DNA of 19,692 nt from JBAPRR01 sp049281195 (GTDB lineage: Bacteria > Actinomycetota > Acidimicrobiia > Acidimicrobiales > CAVXTF01), in the NCBI GenBank assembly GCA_049281195.1, contig JBAPRR010000267.1:1-19692 (forward strand), in the 5' to 3' direction. Positions 1 to 6,747 of this stretch are shown piece after piece. The stretch's first letter is position 1; every line of letters starts with the position of its first letter. The position numbers and the translations under genes are program-made. The notes beneath the pieces were generated by a model. It worked only from the letters and a program-made list of their open reading frames with translations. It did not search any database and had not been told where the DNA came from.

Positions 1-1590
1 GGTGTGGTCTGGATGGACCACGAGGTGCCGTCCCATGCCTCTGCCAGGGTGCCTCCGCCGTCAGAGCTGTCGACGTAACTGCCGACGGCAGTGCAGGCGC
101 TGTCTGAAGTGCAGGACACACCGGCAAGGTTGCTCGTTACCGCACCCGGAAAGTCTGGAGTGGTCTGGACGGACCACGTAGTGCCGTTCCACACCTCTGC
201 CAGGGTGTTTTCGACGTCGGAGGCGTTGTAATAGCCAACGGCAGTGCAGGCGCTGGCCGAGGTGCAGGACACACTGTCAAGGACACTTGTTGTCGCACCG
301 GATGGGTTCGGAGTGGCCTCGATGGACCACGAGGTTCCGTTCCACGCCTCGGCCAAGGTGACAAAGACACCAGAGCTGTCGGTGTAGCCGCCGACGGCGG
401 TGCAGGCGGTTGCCGAGGTACAGGACACGCCGACAAGGGAACTTGATTCCGCACCGGATGGGCTCGGAGTGGCCTCGATGGACCACGAGGTTCCGTTCCA
501 CGCCTCGGCCAAGGCGCTATCGACGCTGAGGGCGCCCGCCCCCACGGCGATGCAGGCGCTTGCCGAAGTGCAGTCCACAGACGCGAGGTTGCTCTCTGCA
601 ACCGTCCCCTTGGAATCGGCGCTGGTCTTGATGGACCACGAAGTGCCATTCCGCACCTCGACCAGCGTGACTCCGATCGAGTTGTCGAAGTCGTAGCCAG
701 CTGCGGTGCAGCCGCCCGATGAATTGCAGGCCACACTCGTAAGAGCGCTTAGCAGCACATCACCGGAGGGGCTGGGAGTTGTCTGGATGGACCACGAGCT
801 GCCCTTCCATACCTCGGCCAGAGTCTCTTCCGGGCCCGAGCTGGGGAGGAAGCCGCCTACCGCAGTGCAGCCCCTGGTCGTGGTGCACGACACCCCGACG
901 AGCACGCTTTCTTGCGCGCCAGAGGGGTTGGGAACGGCTTCTAAGGACCAAGAGCTGCCGTTCCACTCTTCGGCAAGGGCCTCTTCGTCGTCTGAACTGT
1001 TGAAGTAGTAGCCCACGGCGGTGCAGGCGCTTGCCGAGGCGCAGGACACGCCGGAAAGGACGCTCTCTGTCGAACCGGAGGGGTTTGGCGTCGTCTGGAT
1101 GGACCACGAGCTGCCGTTCAACGACTCGGCCAGGGGGTAATCGTTGCCAGAGCTGTCCCCATACCCCCCCACGGCGGTACAGGAGCTCGTCGAGGTGCAG
1201 GTCACACTCTTGAGCAGGGTGGCTTCGGAGCCCGAAGGGTTAGGGGTCGTCTCGATGGACCACGATGTCCCTTTGCGCTTCTCGACCAAAGTGGTGGTGT
1301 CGCCCGAACTGTCCGCTGAACCGCCAACGGCGATGCACTTGGTCGAAGAGGTGCATGACACGCCCTCGAAGGTGCTCACTTGCGCGCCTGAGGGGTTGGG
1401 GGTGGTCTCGATGGACCAAGAGGTGCCGTTCCACACCTCGGCCAGGCTCAATTGGACCTCCGAGCTGTCGAGGTAGGCGCCCACAGCCGTGCAAGCGGTG
1501 GCCGAAGTGCATGACACGCCCAGGAACTCGCTGGCTAGATCACCTGGAGTATTCGGGAGTTTTTGGACGGACCACTTGCTGCCGTTCCAC
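1..1590 (-). repeat. Eleven ~156-bp coding repeats of the WNGT/Cys gene
   Basis: On the plus strand the complement of the W-N-G-T-x-W codons recurs at about 14, 170, 324, 480, 634, 789, 946, 1100, 1257, 1414 and 1570. The units are recognisably related but not identical. The most similar neighbours are the units around 270-350 and 425-505, which share a long near-identical stretch. This indicates older duplication than in the 684-bp array. Confidence 0.85.
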
Positions 1591-2024
1591 GCTTGGGCAT
1601 CTGCGTCTTCGATGCCCGCCTTGTCAAAGCCGTAGCCGACAGCCATGCAGCTGGTTGCCGAACCGCACGAGTCCGCGACCAACAGACCCTGTTTTGCGAC
1701 GACATTCGCCGACTTTTCGACGGTCCACGCGGACGGATCAGCACTGCTGGCCTGCCGCAAGTCAAGCGACGCCCCTAAGACGGCATTACCGGACGCGCCG
1801 AGGGTCGGAAGGATCGACTCGAGAAGACCCTTCGATCCAAGCGGCCGCGCCGATCGAAGTGGTCCCTCTCTCGAGATCACCGAATGCGACGGCGCTGCGG
1901 GCGCCGTGGCCGCTGCTGCCGGCAAGGCGGACAGCGATACCCCGACGACCGAGATGGCGACCGCCCCCCCGAAGACCAGTGATCCGGCCAGAAGCGTCCG
2001 GCAATACTTTGCGAACTGAGTCAT
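1..2024 (-). CDS. Secreted WNGT/Cys tandem-repeat protein, 3' end outside window
   Basis: I read this frame from an ATG at 2024 to the left edge without finding a stop, giving about 674 codons; the C terminus is missing. Residues 1 to about 40 are a signal peptide: a short basic N-region, a hydrophobic core, and a cleavage site near ALPAAAA. After a spacer with one degenerate unit (WTVEKS), about eleven units of roughly 52 residues follow. Each has a tryptophan strand (AWNGTSWSIE), a TPNPSG turn, and a VSCTSATACTAVGGY strand with two cysteines five residues apart. An SD-like GGAAGG lies about 11 bases before the ATG. Repeats of this kind are common in actinobacterial secreted proteins and probably fold as a beta-propeller or beta-solenoid. 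The close Cys pairs suggest disulfides in an extracellular protein. Substrate and role are unknown; surface binding or adhesion is a guess. The upstream region is unusually structured. Confidence 0.88.
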   Translation of the reverse strand, partial: MTQFAKYCRTLLAGSLVFGGAVAISVVGVSLSALPAAAATAPAAPSHSVISREGPLRSARPLGSKGLLESILPTLGASGNAVLGASLDLRQASSADPSAWTVEKSANVVAKQGLLVADSCGSATSCMAVGYGFDKAGIEDADAQAWNGSKWSVQKLPNTPGDLASEFLGVSCTSATACTAVGAYLDSSEVQLSLAEVWNGTSWSIETTPNPSGAQVSTFEGVSCTSSTKCIAVGGSADSSGDTTTLVEKRKGTSWSIETTPNPSGSEATLLKSVTCTSTSSCTAVGGYGDSSGNDYPLAESLNGSSWSIQTTPNPSGSTESVLSGVSCASASACTAVGYYFNSSDDEEALAEEWNGSSWSLEAVPNPSGAQESVLVGVSCTTTRGCTAVGGFLPSSGPEETLAEVWKGSSWSIQTTPSPSGDVLLSALTSVACNSSGGCTAAGYDFDNSIGVTLVEVRNGTSWSIKTSADSKGTVAESNLASVDCTSASACIAVGAGALSVDSALAEAWNGTSWSIEATPSPSGAESSSLVGVSCTSATACTAVGGYTDSSGVFVTLAEAWNGTSWSIEATPNPSGATTSVLDSVSCTSASACTAVGYYNASDVENTLAEVWNGTTWSVQTTPDFPGAVTSNLAGVSCTSDSACTAVGSYVDSSDGGGTLAEAWDGTSWSIQTT

Positions 2025-2083
2025 AGAACAGAGCCTTCCACTCTCGGGTTGGTGTGGCACCCCGAGCAATCTTCCACCTCTAG

Positions 2084-2127
2084 GCGCGTCACGAGCGCGT
2101 CACGAGCGCGTCACGAGCGCGTCACGA
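2084..2127. repeat. Four perfect 11-bp tandem repeats upstream of the WNGT/Cys gene
   Basis: The unit gcgcgtcacga occurs four times head to tail without a mismatch (2084, 2095, 2106, 2117), followed by a partial gcg. The array lies 60-103 bp upstream of the start codon at 2024. The 11-bp period is close to one turn of DNA, so all copies face the same side of the helix, as expected of an array of regulator sites. It could instead be a slippage-prone microsatellite; nothing here identifies a binding protein. Confidence 0.8.
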
Positions 2128-2172
2128 GCGGACCGTTTTGAGCTACTGCATCGCAGACCTATTTTCCCTGGT

Positions 2173-2448
2173 CAGCCAGTTGAGGAACCGGCTGCTGCCC
2201 CCTCGAAAGGTTTGAAAGCCGTCCCGTTAGGGGTGCCAAACGGGAAGACGAATAAGGCGAGGATGACGAAAAGCCATCAGGGACTATCCCCCTACCGTCC
2301 CACACGAAATCGGAAACCTCGCCATCTGATACGCCTTAAAACGACATGTCGTTACTCAAGGCTGGCGGGCAGTTCAGCTATAAACCCCTGGTAGGCGGGG
2401 TTCAAAAGCTGTCCCTTTAGGTCCACTCGTTGTTACTGCGACAACGAG
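2173..2448 (-). ncRNA. Candidate structured leader region with two copies of a repeated hairpin element
   Basis: This gene-free stretch precedes the minus-strand gene starting at 2024. It holds two copies (2209-2231 and 2399-2421) of a 23-bp motif with plus-strand core TTCAAAAGC(C/T)GTCCC and ending TTAGG; a third copy lies at 3947-3969. Read on the minus strand, other helices are visible: a 9-bp hairpin 2173-2181/2186-2194, a 6-bp hairpin 2262-2267/2273-2278 with loop UUUUC, a 7-bp helix 2256-2262/2317-2323, and an 8-bp hairpin 2426-2433/2441-2448. The first two each contain a G-U pair on the minus strand that would be an A-C mismatch on the plus strand, so a minus-strand transcript fits better. 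I recognise no known riboswitch class. Transcription is inferred, and a decayed mobile repeat remains possible. Confidence 0.4.
2340..2353. promoter_or_regulatory. Perfect 14-bp palindrome, candidate operator
   Basis: AACGACATGTCGTT is identical to its own reverse complement. It lies in the gene-free region about 315 bp upstream of the WNGT/Cys start codon and between the two copies of the repeated element. Gapless palindromes of this size suit a homodimeric regulator such as a TetR-type protein. No partner gene is identifiable. Confidence 0.35.
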
Positions 2449-2634
2449 ATCCGTGGTGGTTTCGGAATTGCATGTCCGGTCGGGGAGCGACCTAAGAGCT
2501 CGCACTTGAACCCTGTCACGTCATCACAACCGTCGTCGTCACTGCCGGACGATGTCGACGAGAGATCCTGTCCCAAACGGTGCTGTGCGCCCGGGCTGTC
2601 GACGTCTTGGGAGCCGATTGGACGAAGAACCGAT

Positions 2635-3792
2635 TTAGCGGCGCGAAGAGGTCATGAGGTAGGAGCGCGTCTCCGACTGAACCAGTTGGACGAGGTTGCC
2701 CATAGCGAGATTGGGGTCGTCTACGTGGAGGCCCCACGCAGCGTTCCGCGAACTGAGTCGAGGGACCTTTCCGGTGGCATCGACGCGCAACACGTGGTAG
2801 CCGTTCTGGGTGACGCACCTCGCAGAGTAGCCACCGTCGTACTCGATCCATGGGGTGGACGCCTTCGGTGGAGAGCCGGCAAAGATGCCTTCCGTGACAC
2901 TGCCAGCAACATCCTCCGTTGGAAGCTGTAGCCGGAACAGCGAGATCAACGGTCCCGATCGACCTGACAAATTTGCCGGATTGGTGCAGATGACCTGCAC
3001 AGGGTGATCGTCGATATCCGGCGGGGTTGGCCCTCCGAACCGAGCCCCGTCAGGCAACGCTCCGGCGTAAGCGTTGTAGTCCACTACGCAACCGGTCTGG
3101 ACGGTTGTCTTACATGGGCCGATCGTTGTGAGCGGGCCGAGACCCTCTTCGTACGAGACGTCGTCGATCCCAGTCAGGATGGCCGAGACCAGTAATCGGC
3201 GGACCGCAGGCACTCGGTCAATGTGCTGGGCAAGAAGTTGGGTGAGAACGTACGAGCCCTCAGAATGACCAATGAGGACCACGCCGCGACCGCGGTTGTA
3301 GTGAGCGAGGTAGTCATTCCAAGAGGCGAGCACGCTCTGATACGCCACCAACGAGGCAGCGCGCTCCTGTGCCGGCGTCGACGAACGACCGGTGGCTTCC
3401 CGGTACATCGGTGCGAAAACACGACAGTCCTGGGAGAACGGAGAAGCCTCTAACTGGGCGATGGCAACCTCTTGCGGATCAATCTGAAGATTTGCGTTGG
3501 TGGTCGATTGCAGGGAGATGTTCGGATAGACGTAGAAGCAATCGATTGGGGGATCACTCACCGCCCGATAGTCGACAACCTTCGTCGAACCATCGGGTTC
3601 GACCACGGTCGTGTCGAGAGAGTCGAGGCATGGATCAGCCGCCTGACCAGGACGACACAACCAAGCCACTCCTGCCGCATCAAAATGGGGTTGCGATGCG
3701 CTCGTCACCGACTGACCACTTGATGAGCACGAGGTCACGAGAACTGCGAACGGTGCTACTACGAACAGGAGGATCCGTCCATGCCCCATCAC
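2635..3792 (-). CDS. DUF3089 family lipoprotein, alpha/beta hydrolase fold
   Basis: 385 residues counted from a GTG at 3792; an ATG follows immediately at 3789 and may be the true start. Residues 5-22 form a lipoprotein signal ending in VTSC, so Cys22 is the likely lipidated residue and the protein should be anchored outside the membrane. The DUF3089 landmarks are present: FYVYP at 86-90, PMYRE at 129-132 region, the nucleophile elbow GHSEGS at 175-180 with Ser177, and a C-terminal GLHVDDPNL segment in which His356 is the probable catalytic histidine. The family is predicted to be an esterase or lipase-like hydrolase, but the substrate is unknown. Several extra cysteines may form disulfides. 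It is monocistronic in view: over 250 bp separate it from the next upstream feature, and one copy of the repeated structured element lies 155-180 bp upstream of its start. I saw no strong ribosome binding site. Confidence 0.85.
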   Translation of the reverse strand: MMGHGRILLFVVAPFAVLVTSCSSSGQSVTSASQPHFDAAGVAWLCRPGQAADPCLDSLDTTVVEPDGSTKVVDYRAVSDPPIDCFYVYPNISLQSTTNANLQIDPQEVAIAQLEASPFSQDCRVFAPMYREATGRSSTPAQERAASLVAYQSVLASWNDYLAHYNRGRGVVLIGHSEGSYVLTQLLAQHIDRVPAVRRLLVSAILTGIDDVSYEEGLGPLTTIGPCKTTVQTGCVVDYNAYAGALPDGARFGGPTPPDIDDHPVQVICTNPANLSGRSGPLISLFRLQLPTEDVAGSVTEGIFAGSPPKASTPWIEYDGGYSARCVTQNGYHVLRVDATGKVPRLSSRNAAWGLHVDDPNLAMGNLVQLVQSETRSYLMTSSRR

Positions 3793-3931
3793 GATGGATC
3801 ATGTCTACCCGACAAAGGAGATCGATTCGGCTCCTCGGTGACCTCCACGCTGCAGGCTCGTCGGCGAGTCGGAACGGCGAGTCCAGCCCGCGACCAGCGG
3901 CCACGGGTCGAATGCCGAGTCTCCGACCACG

Positions 3932-3969
3932 GGCTTCGTACTATCGCGTTCAAAAGCCGTCGCCTTAGG
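3932..3969 (-). ncRNA. Third copy of the repeated hairpin element, upstream of the DUF3089 gene
   Basis: The motif at 3947-3969 matches the copies at 2209 and 2399 at 18-19 of 23 positions. Its GGCTT/AAGCC arms pair at 3932-3936 and 3954-3958, equivalent to the helices at 2189-2193/2217-2221 and 2375-2379/2407-2411. It is in the same orientation as the others and about 140-180 bp upstream of the start of the minus-strand lipoprotein gene. The rest of 3793-4088 holds no gene I can support. Confidence 0.4.
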
Positions 3970-4088
3970 CCCTCGAAAACATTTCCACCGAAGCAGCGTT
4001 TGGGTTCACCTAGGTCGTGATTTGCGTCCAACTGCGACGGGACAGAGCCGCCTCTTGTAGCGAGAAGATCACCAGTCCACCGGTCCGG

Positions 4089-4334
4089 TTACCGTCCGGC
4101 GGCTTCGACCTGACTTGGTGTTGCCAGTCCTGAAATCAACCGCATGGTTAGTGCCCGAACCTCGCTTCGCTCCGACTCCAGGTCGTCTGCGTCAGCCACG
4201 TAGAAGCACGCCTCGGTCAAAGCCCTCATCACCATGAGAGCGAGGGGGCGCAGAGGAACCTGCTCGACGAGCCCTTGGCGTACCGCCCGGCGAAGCACGC
4301 CTCGTAGAGGAACCGCCCCATAGCGGGCCTCCAT
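4089..4334 (-). pseudogene. C-terminal remnant of a TetR-family regulator
   Basis: The reading frame gives EARYG followed by a long helical stretch, RGVLRRAVRQGLVEQ, then LRPLALMVMRALTEACFYVADADD and a final RLISGL helix, ending at a TAA. This closely resembles the end of TetR-family ligand-binding domains, where an ARYG segment is followed by a P-L-A-x-L-x-x-x-x-L-x-E-A stretch and a final dimer helix. The DNA-binding N-terminal half is missing: sequence upstream of about 4334 does not continue the family in any frame I can see, and 4501 onward is occupied by another gene. It is therefore a truncated relic, perhaps of a regulator once paired with the neighbouring DUF899 or VOC gene. The open frame extends to an ATG at 4415, but those first residues look unrelated. 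Confidence 0.6.
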
Positions 4335-4500
4335 GTGTAGCGAGCGTACGGACACGTGCCTGCCGCTGTCGACATCGTGGTTCCGGCGCGGGCCACGCCT
4401 CCTGAGAGAAGACAAGGGAAGGGAAACAAAGGGACTGCTGATCTGGCTTCCGTGGCGCGAAGTCGCGTTCTAGTCTCTCGTCAGGTTCGTGGAGGCGCGG

Positions 4501-5304
4501 TCAGTGACGAGACTCCCGGTTTCGTGCGGCCTCCGCGTCCATGCCCAACTCGTCAGAGTGGCCGCCCGCCAGTCTCGCCCATTGCGCTGTCGGGCGGCCG
4601 TTATACCGGAACTGCTCGCCTCGGAGCGCGAAGCTCTGCGGCCAGCCGTTCGGAGAATCCTCCCATTCCTCCTGCCGACCGTAGACGGTCATGTCGAGCA
4701 TCGCGTAAGTGCTCGACATCCGCTCCGCAGCGCGACCCGTCGTCCAGTACGTCTCGAAGACGCGGTCGCCATCACGCAGATAGCAGCAGATCAGCCCGAA
4801 GCCCCCTCGGCCGGCGATCAGCACTTCCTGCGAATCCTTTGCCGAGTACCACGGCATCTCCCAGCCCATGAAGTCGTGGTAACGCGCACTCTCTGCGTAG
4901 GGACCTTCACAGAAGGCTGCGTAAGTCACGTCACGCGAGTGCAAGTAAGACAGCTCGTGTTGGTGGCCGTTGAAGAACGAGCAGCCTTCGCATTGTTCTG
5001 GCGCCGGCTGCCCGTCGTGCCACATGTGGTAATAGACGATGAGCTGCCGCCGCCCATCGAACACGTCGCGCAATGACACGGGTCCGTCGCGCCCGACGAC
5101 TCTCGTGGCGGCGTCCACCTCCACCATCGGCAACCGGCGGCGTGCGGCAGCGATGGCGTCGCCTTCGCTCGTGAAAGCCTTCTCGCGAACCAACAGCTCG
5201 TCGAGGTGCTTCTGCCAAGTCTCCCGGTTCACCAGCGTCGGCATCGGCGCGCCGGCCGTGCCTTCCACGCCAATAACCGTCGGGTCGATCGTTGTCTTGC
5301 TCAC
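4501..5304 (-). CDS. DUF899 family thioredoxin-like protein
   Basis: 267 residues from a GTG at 5304, chosen because GGGAGG lies seven bases upstream and the family's conserved start region (PTLVNRETWQKHLDELLVREKA) follows shortly after. The open frame runs 185 codons further upstream but that part is low-complexity and not family-like. DUF899 proteins have a thioredoxin-like fold. Here the landmarks are YYHMWHDG, the CEGC pair in the EQCEGCSFFNG segment near residue 100, the MGWEMPWYSAKDS segment, and a C-terminal WEDSPNGWPQ segment. CEGC is the probable redox site. The function is unproven; family members are often predicted cytosolic oxidoreductases and I see no signal peptide. It is transcribed divergently from the VOC gene across a 200-bp gap. 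The TetR relic just downstream is suggestive of lost local regulation. Confidence 0.88.
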   Translation of the reverse strand: MSKTTIDPTVIGVEGTAGAPMPTLVNRETWQKHLDELLVREKAFTSEGDAIAAARRRLPMVEVDAATRVVGRDGPVSLRDVFDGRRQLIVYYHMWHDGQPAPEQCEGCSFFNGHQHELSYLHSRDVTYAAFCEGPYAESARYHDFMGWEMPWYSAKDSQEVLIAGRGGFGLICCYLRDGDRVFETYWTTGRAAERMSSTYAMLDMTVYGRQEEWEDSPNGWPQSFALRGEQFRYNGRPTAQWARLAGGHSDELGMDAEAARNRESRH

Positions 5305-5461
5305 TGGTCGCCTCCCGTGGTCGTCTCTGGTTGCCAGGGGTCGCCACTGCTCCACCTGATTTGACGGCGCCCGACAGCGGAATTCATCGCCCTGGTATGA
5401 GCGCGCAGTTGGACCGCTTCGGGTCCCCGTGAATATTTGGGCTGGTGCGATCGGTCTTTTT

Positions 5462-5482
5462 GGCAAGCTGGCGGAGCTTGCC
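5462..5482. promoter_or_regulatory. 8-bp inverted repeat just upstream of the VOC start
   Basis: GGCAAGCT and AGCTTGCC flank a five-base spacer, ending 22 bases before the ATG at 5505 and about 10 bases before its ribosome binding site. It could be an operator or a 5' leader hairpin affecting translation. The remainder of the 5305-5504 gap shows no promoter pair that I would call. Confidence 0.4.
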
Positions 5483-5504
5483 CGTCCGGCCCGGAAGGAA
5501 ACCG

Positions 5505-5944
5505 ATGCCTGTCCGCTTCCAGCTAGCAATCGACTGCACCGACCCGGACCAGCTTGCCCGCTTCTGGGCTGCCGCGCTGGGCTATGAGCTTGAGCCGCCC
5601 CCGGCAGGATTTCCAACCTGGGACGACTACTACCGCGACATCGGGGTGCCCGAGGAGGAACTGGGAATCGGAACCGACAGGATCTTCGACCCGGAGGGCC
5701 ACCCCGCATCTGGTTCCAGGTGGTCCCCGAGACTAAGTCCATCAAGAACAGGCTGCACCTCGACATCGATGCCGGCGGCGGCCGAGCGGTCCCGATCGAT
5801 ACCCGCAGACAGCGAGTCGACGCTGAAGCCAGCCGGCTCGCCGGCTTGGGTGCCGCCATAGCCGGCGTCTTGTACCAAGAGGGGCTCGACCACTATGGCG
5901 TCGCGATGACGGATCCGGAGGGTAACGAGTTCGATATCGCCTGA
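5505..5944 (+). pseudogene. VOC/glyoxalase-like domain protein with a single frameshift
   Basis: The ATG at 5505 is preceded by GGAAGGAA at 5493-5500. The first frame gives MPVRFQLAIDCTDPDQLARFW with a TWDDYYRDIGVP segment, up to DPEGH. It then leaves the family, which resumes in another frame as RIWFQVVPETKSIKNRLHLDI and continues to DHYGVAMTDPEGNEFDIA with a TGA at 5944. The conserved join DPEGHPRIWFQ is restored by adding one C to the CCCC run at 5702-5705. With that base the protein is about 146 residues, normal for the family. Glyoxalase-like VOC proteins bind a metal or small ligand, but the substrate cannot be named here. The frameshift in a homopolymer may be a sequencing error rather than decay, because both halves are otherwise intact. 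The gene diverges from DUF899. Confidence 0.8.
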
Positions 5945-6088
5945 CCTGGCGGCAATCGGCCGGGTCGCGGGGCAAATGCGGAGATCGTGACAGCAAAACG
6001 TGCCGTGACTGTGGCCAAGCCTTTTGGTAATTCGGATCTCCCTCTTAGCTGCTCGCGGTGAGATGCAGATTGGCGCCGCGAGCCCGAT

Positions 6089-6120
6089 CCCGCGCCCCTT
6101 CCGAGTGGAAGGGGCGCGGG
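6089..6120. terminator. Perfect 14-bp GC-rich hairpin, probably bidirectional terminator
   Basis: CCCGCGCCCCTTCC (6089-6102) and its exact complement (6107-6120) flank the loop GAGT. It lies 9 bp past the stop of the minus-strand gene ending at 6130 and about 145 bp past the plus-strand VOC gene. There is no U-tract on either side, as is usual for actinobacterial hairpin terminators. Its position between convergent genes supports the call. Nothing else is visible in 5945-6088. Confidence 0.75.
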
Positions 6121-6129
6121 TTCAAGCTG

Positions 6130-6576
6130 CTAGGGGCACTTCTTGTTGATCTTCGCGGCCTTGAAGCCGCCCACACCATTGCCGTTGACGCTTGAACCGC
6201 TGTCGCCCGTGAATGTGTAGAGCGCCTGGTTGTGGTAGCTCACTTGGAGTCCGCCGGCCGTGCTGACAGTGGTGAGACATTGCGCACCCTTCGGCTTGGT
6301 TTTGCCAGCTGGCATCAGCAGGGCCGGCCAGACCGATAGGCAGCCTCCAGTGCAGGGACCGCTTGGATGGATGTAAAGGCTGGCGCCGCCAGTGGTCGCA
6401 AGCATGTTCCCTACAGGGCTGCGGTTGACCATCTGGACAACGACGGCACCCTGTCCGGCTGGAGCTGCCGCCTGGGCGGCCTCGACTCCGGGCACCAAGA
6501 TCAAGATCGCAAGTCCCACGGCTGCAGAGACCTCCACACCCGCGCGCGCGGCCCGCACACCCTTTGTAATTGCCAT
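6130..6576 (-). CDS. Secreted COG4315-type repeat protein (Lipoprotein_15-like)
   Basis: 148 residues from the ATG at 6576, preferred because GGAAGGGG lies about nine bases upstream; the frame also has an ATG at 6615. Residues 15-40 form a signal peptide or anchor ending near AQAAA. The mature part carries the two sub-repeats of this family: GNMLATTGGASLYIHPSGPCTGGCLSVWP (split here by Cys75 and Cys79) and QVSYHNQALYTFTGDSG, followed by SVNGNGVGGF. The equivalent protein at 9365-9940 shares these landmarks. Family members are small exported proteins, often beside ECF sigma/anti-sigma genes; the molecular function is unknown. Cys100 and the Cys next to the C terminus may form a second disulfide. 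A 6-3-6 inverted repeat lies 33-47 bases upstream of the start, and a strong terminator lies just downstream, so it is probably a single-gene transcript. Confidence 0.82.
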   Translation of the reverse strand: MAITKGVRAARAGVEVSAAVGLAILILVPGVEAAQAAAPAGQGAVVVQMVNRSPVGNMLATTGGASLYIHPSGPCTGGCLSVWPALLMPAGKTKPKGAQCLTTVSTAGGLQVSYHNQALYTFTGDSGSSVNGNGVGGFKAAKINKKCP

Positions 6577-6608
6577 CGTTCCATTCCCCTTCCGGTTCCC
6601 CACCATGA

Positions 6609-6623
6609 GGTTCACGTTGAACC
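6609..6623. promoter_or_regulatory. Inverted repeat GGTTCA-N3-TGAACC, candidate operator
   Basis: The arms are perfect and lie 33-47 bp upstream of the ATG at 6576 on the minus strand, where a repressor would overlap the promoter or early transcript. It also spans the alternative ATG at 6615, which argues that this is not coding sequence. No cognate regulator is identified. Confidence 0.4.
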
Positions 6624-6747
6624 CTCGGCGGTATCGATTTACATTTCGGACAGGGCAGAAAGGTGCCCACCGTCGAGTACCGCCCGGCTTGCGCCGATGT
6701 TCACGGACTGGCCGACTCGGCCGAAGCTCACTTCCACCGGCGTTACA

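Noticed and set aside
137..1512. Several open frames on both strands within the first 2 kb
   Set aside because: They are shadows of the minus-strand WNGT/Cys gene, which is open through the whole region and has consistent repeats, a signal peptide and a ribosome site.
1..1600. CRISPR-like regular repeats
   Set aside because: The ~156-bp period, lack of short identical repeats with unique spacers, and unbroken minus-strand coding show these are protein-coding repeats.
2173..2448. Known riboswitch (cyclic-di-GMP, cobalamin, fluoride, guanidine, hammerhead)
   Set aside because: I compared remembered consensus cores on both strands and none fits; the hammerhead CUGANGA core is not complete.
2209..3969. 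IS or MITE ends
   Set aside because: The copies are in direct, not inverted, orientation, with no transposase and no visible target duplication. Not excluded, only unsupported.
5305..5859. 185-codon N-terminal extension of DUF899
   Set aside because: Low-complexity Arg/Pro/Ser-rich sequence antisense to the VOC gene. The GTG at 5304 has a strong ribosome site and fits the family length.
6710..6722. GGCCGA-C-TCGGCC as a terminator after the SHOCT gene
   Set aside because: A one-base spacer cannot form a normal hairpin loop, and palindromes of this kind are expected in GC-rich DNA.
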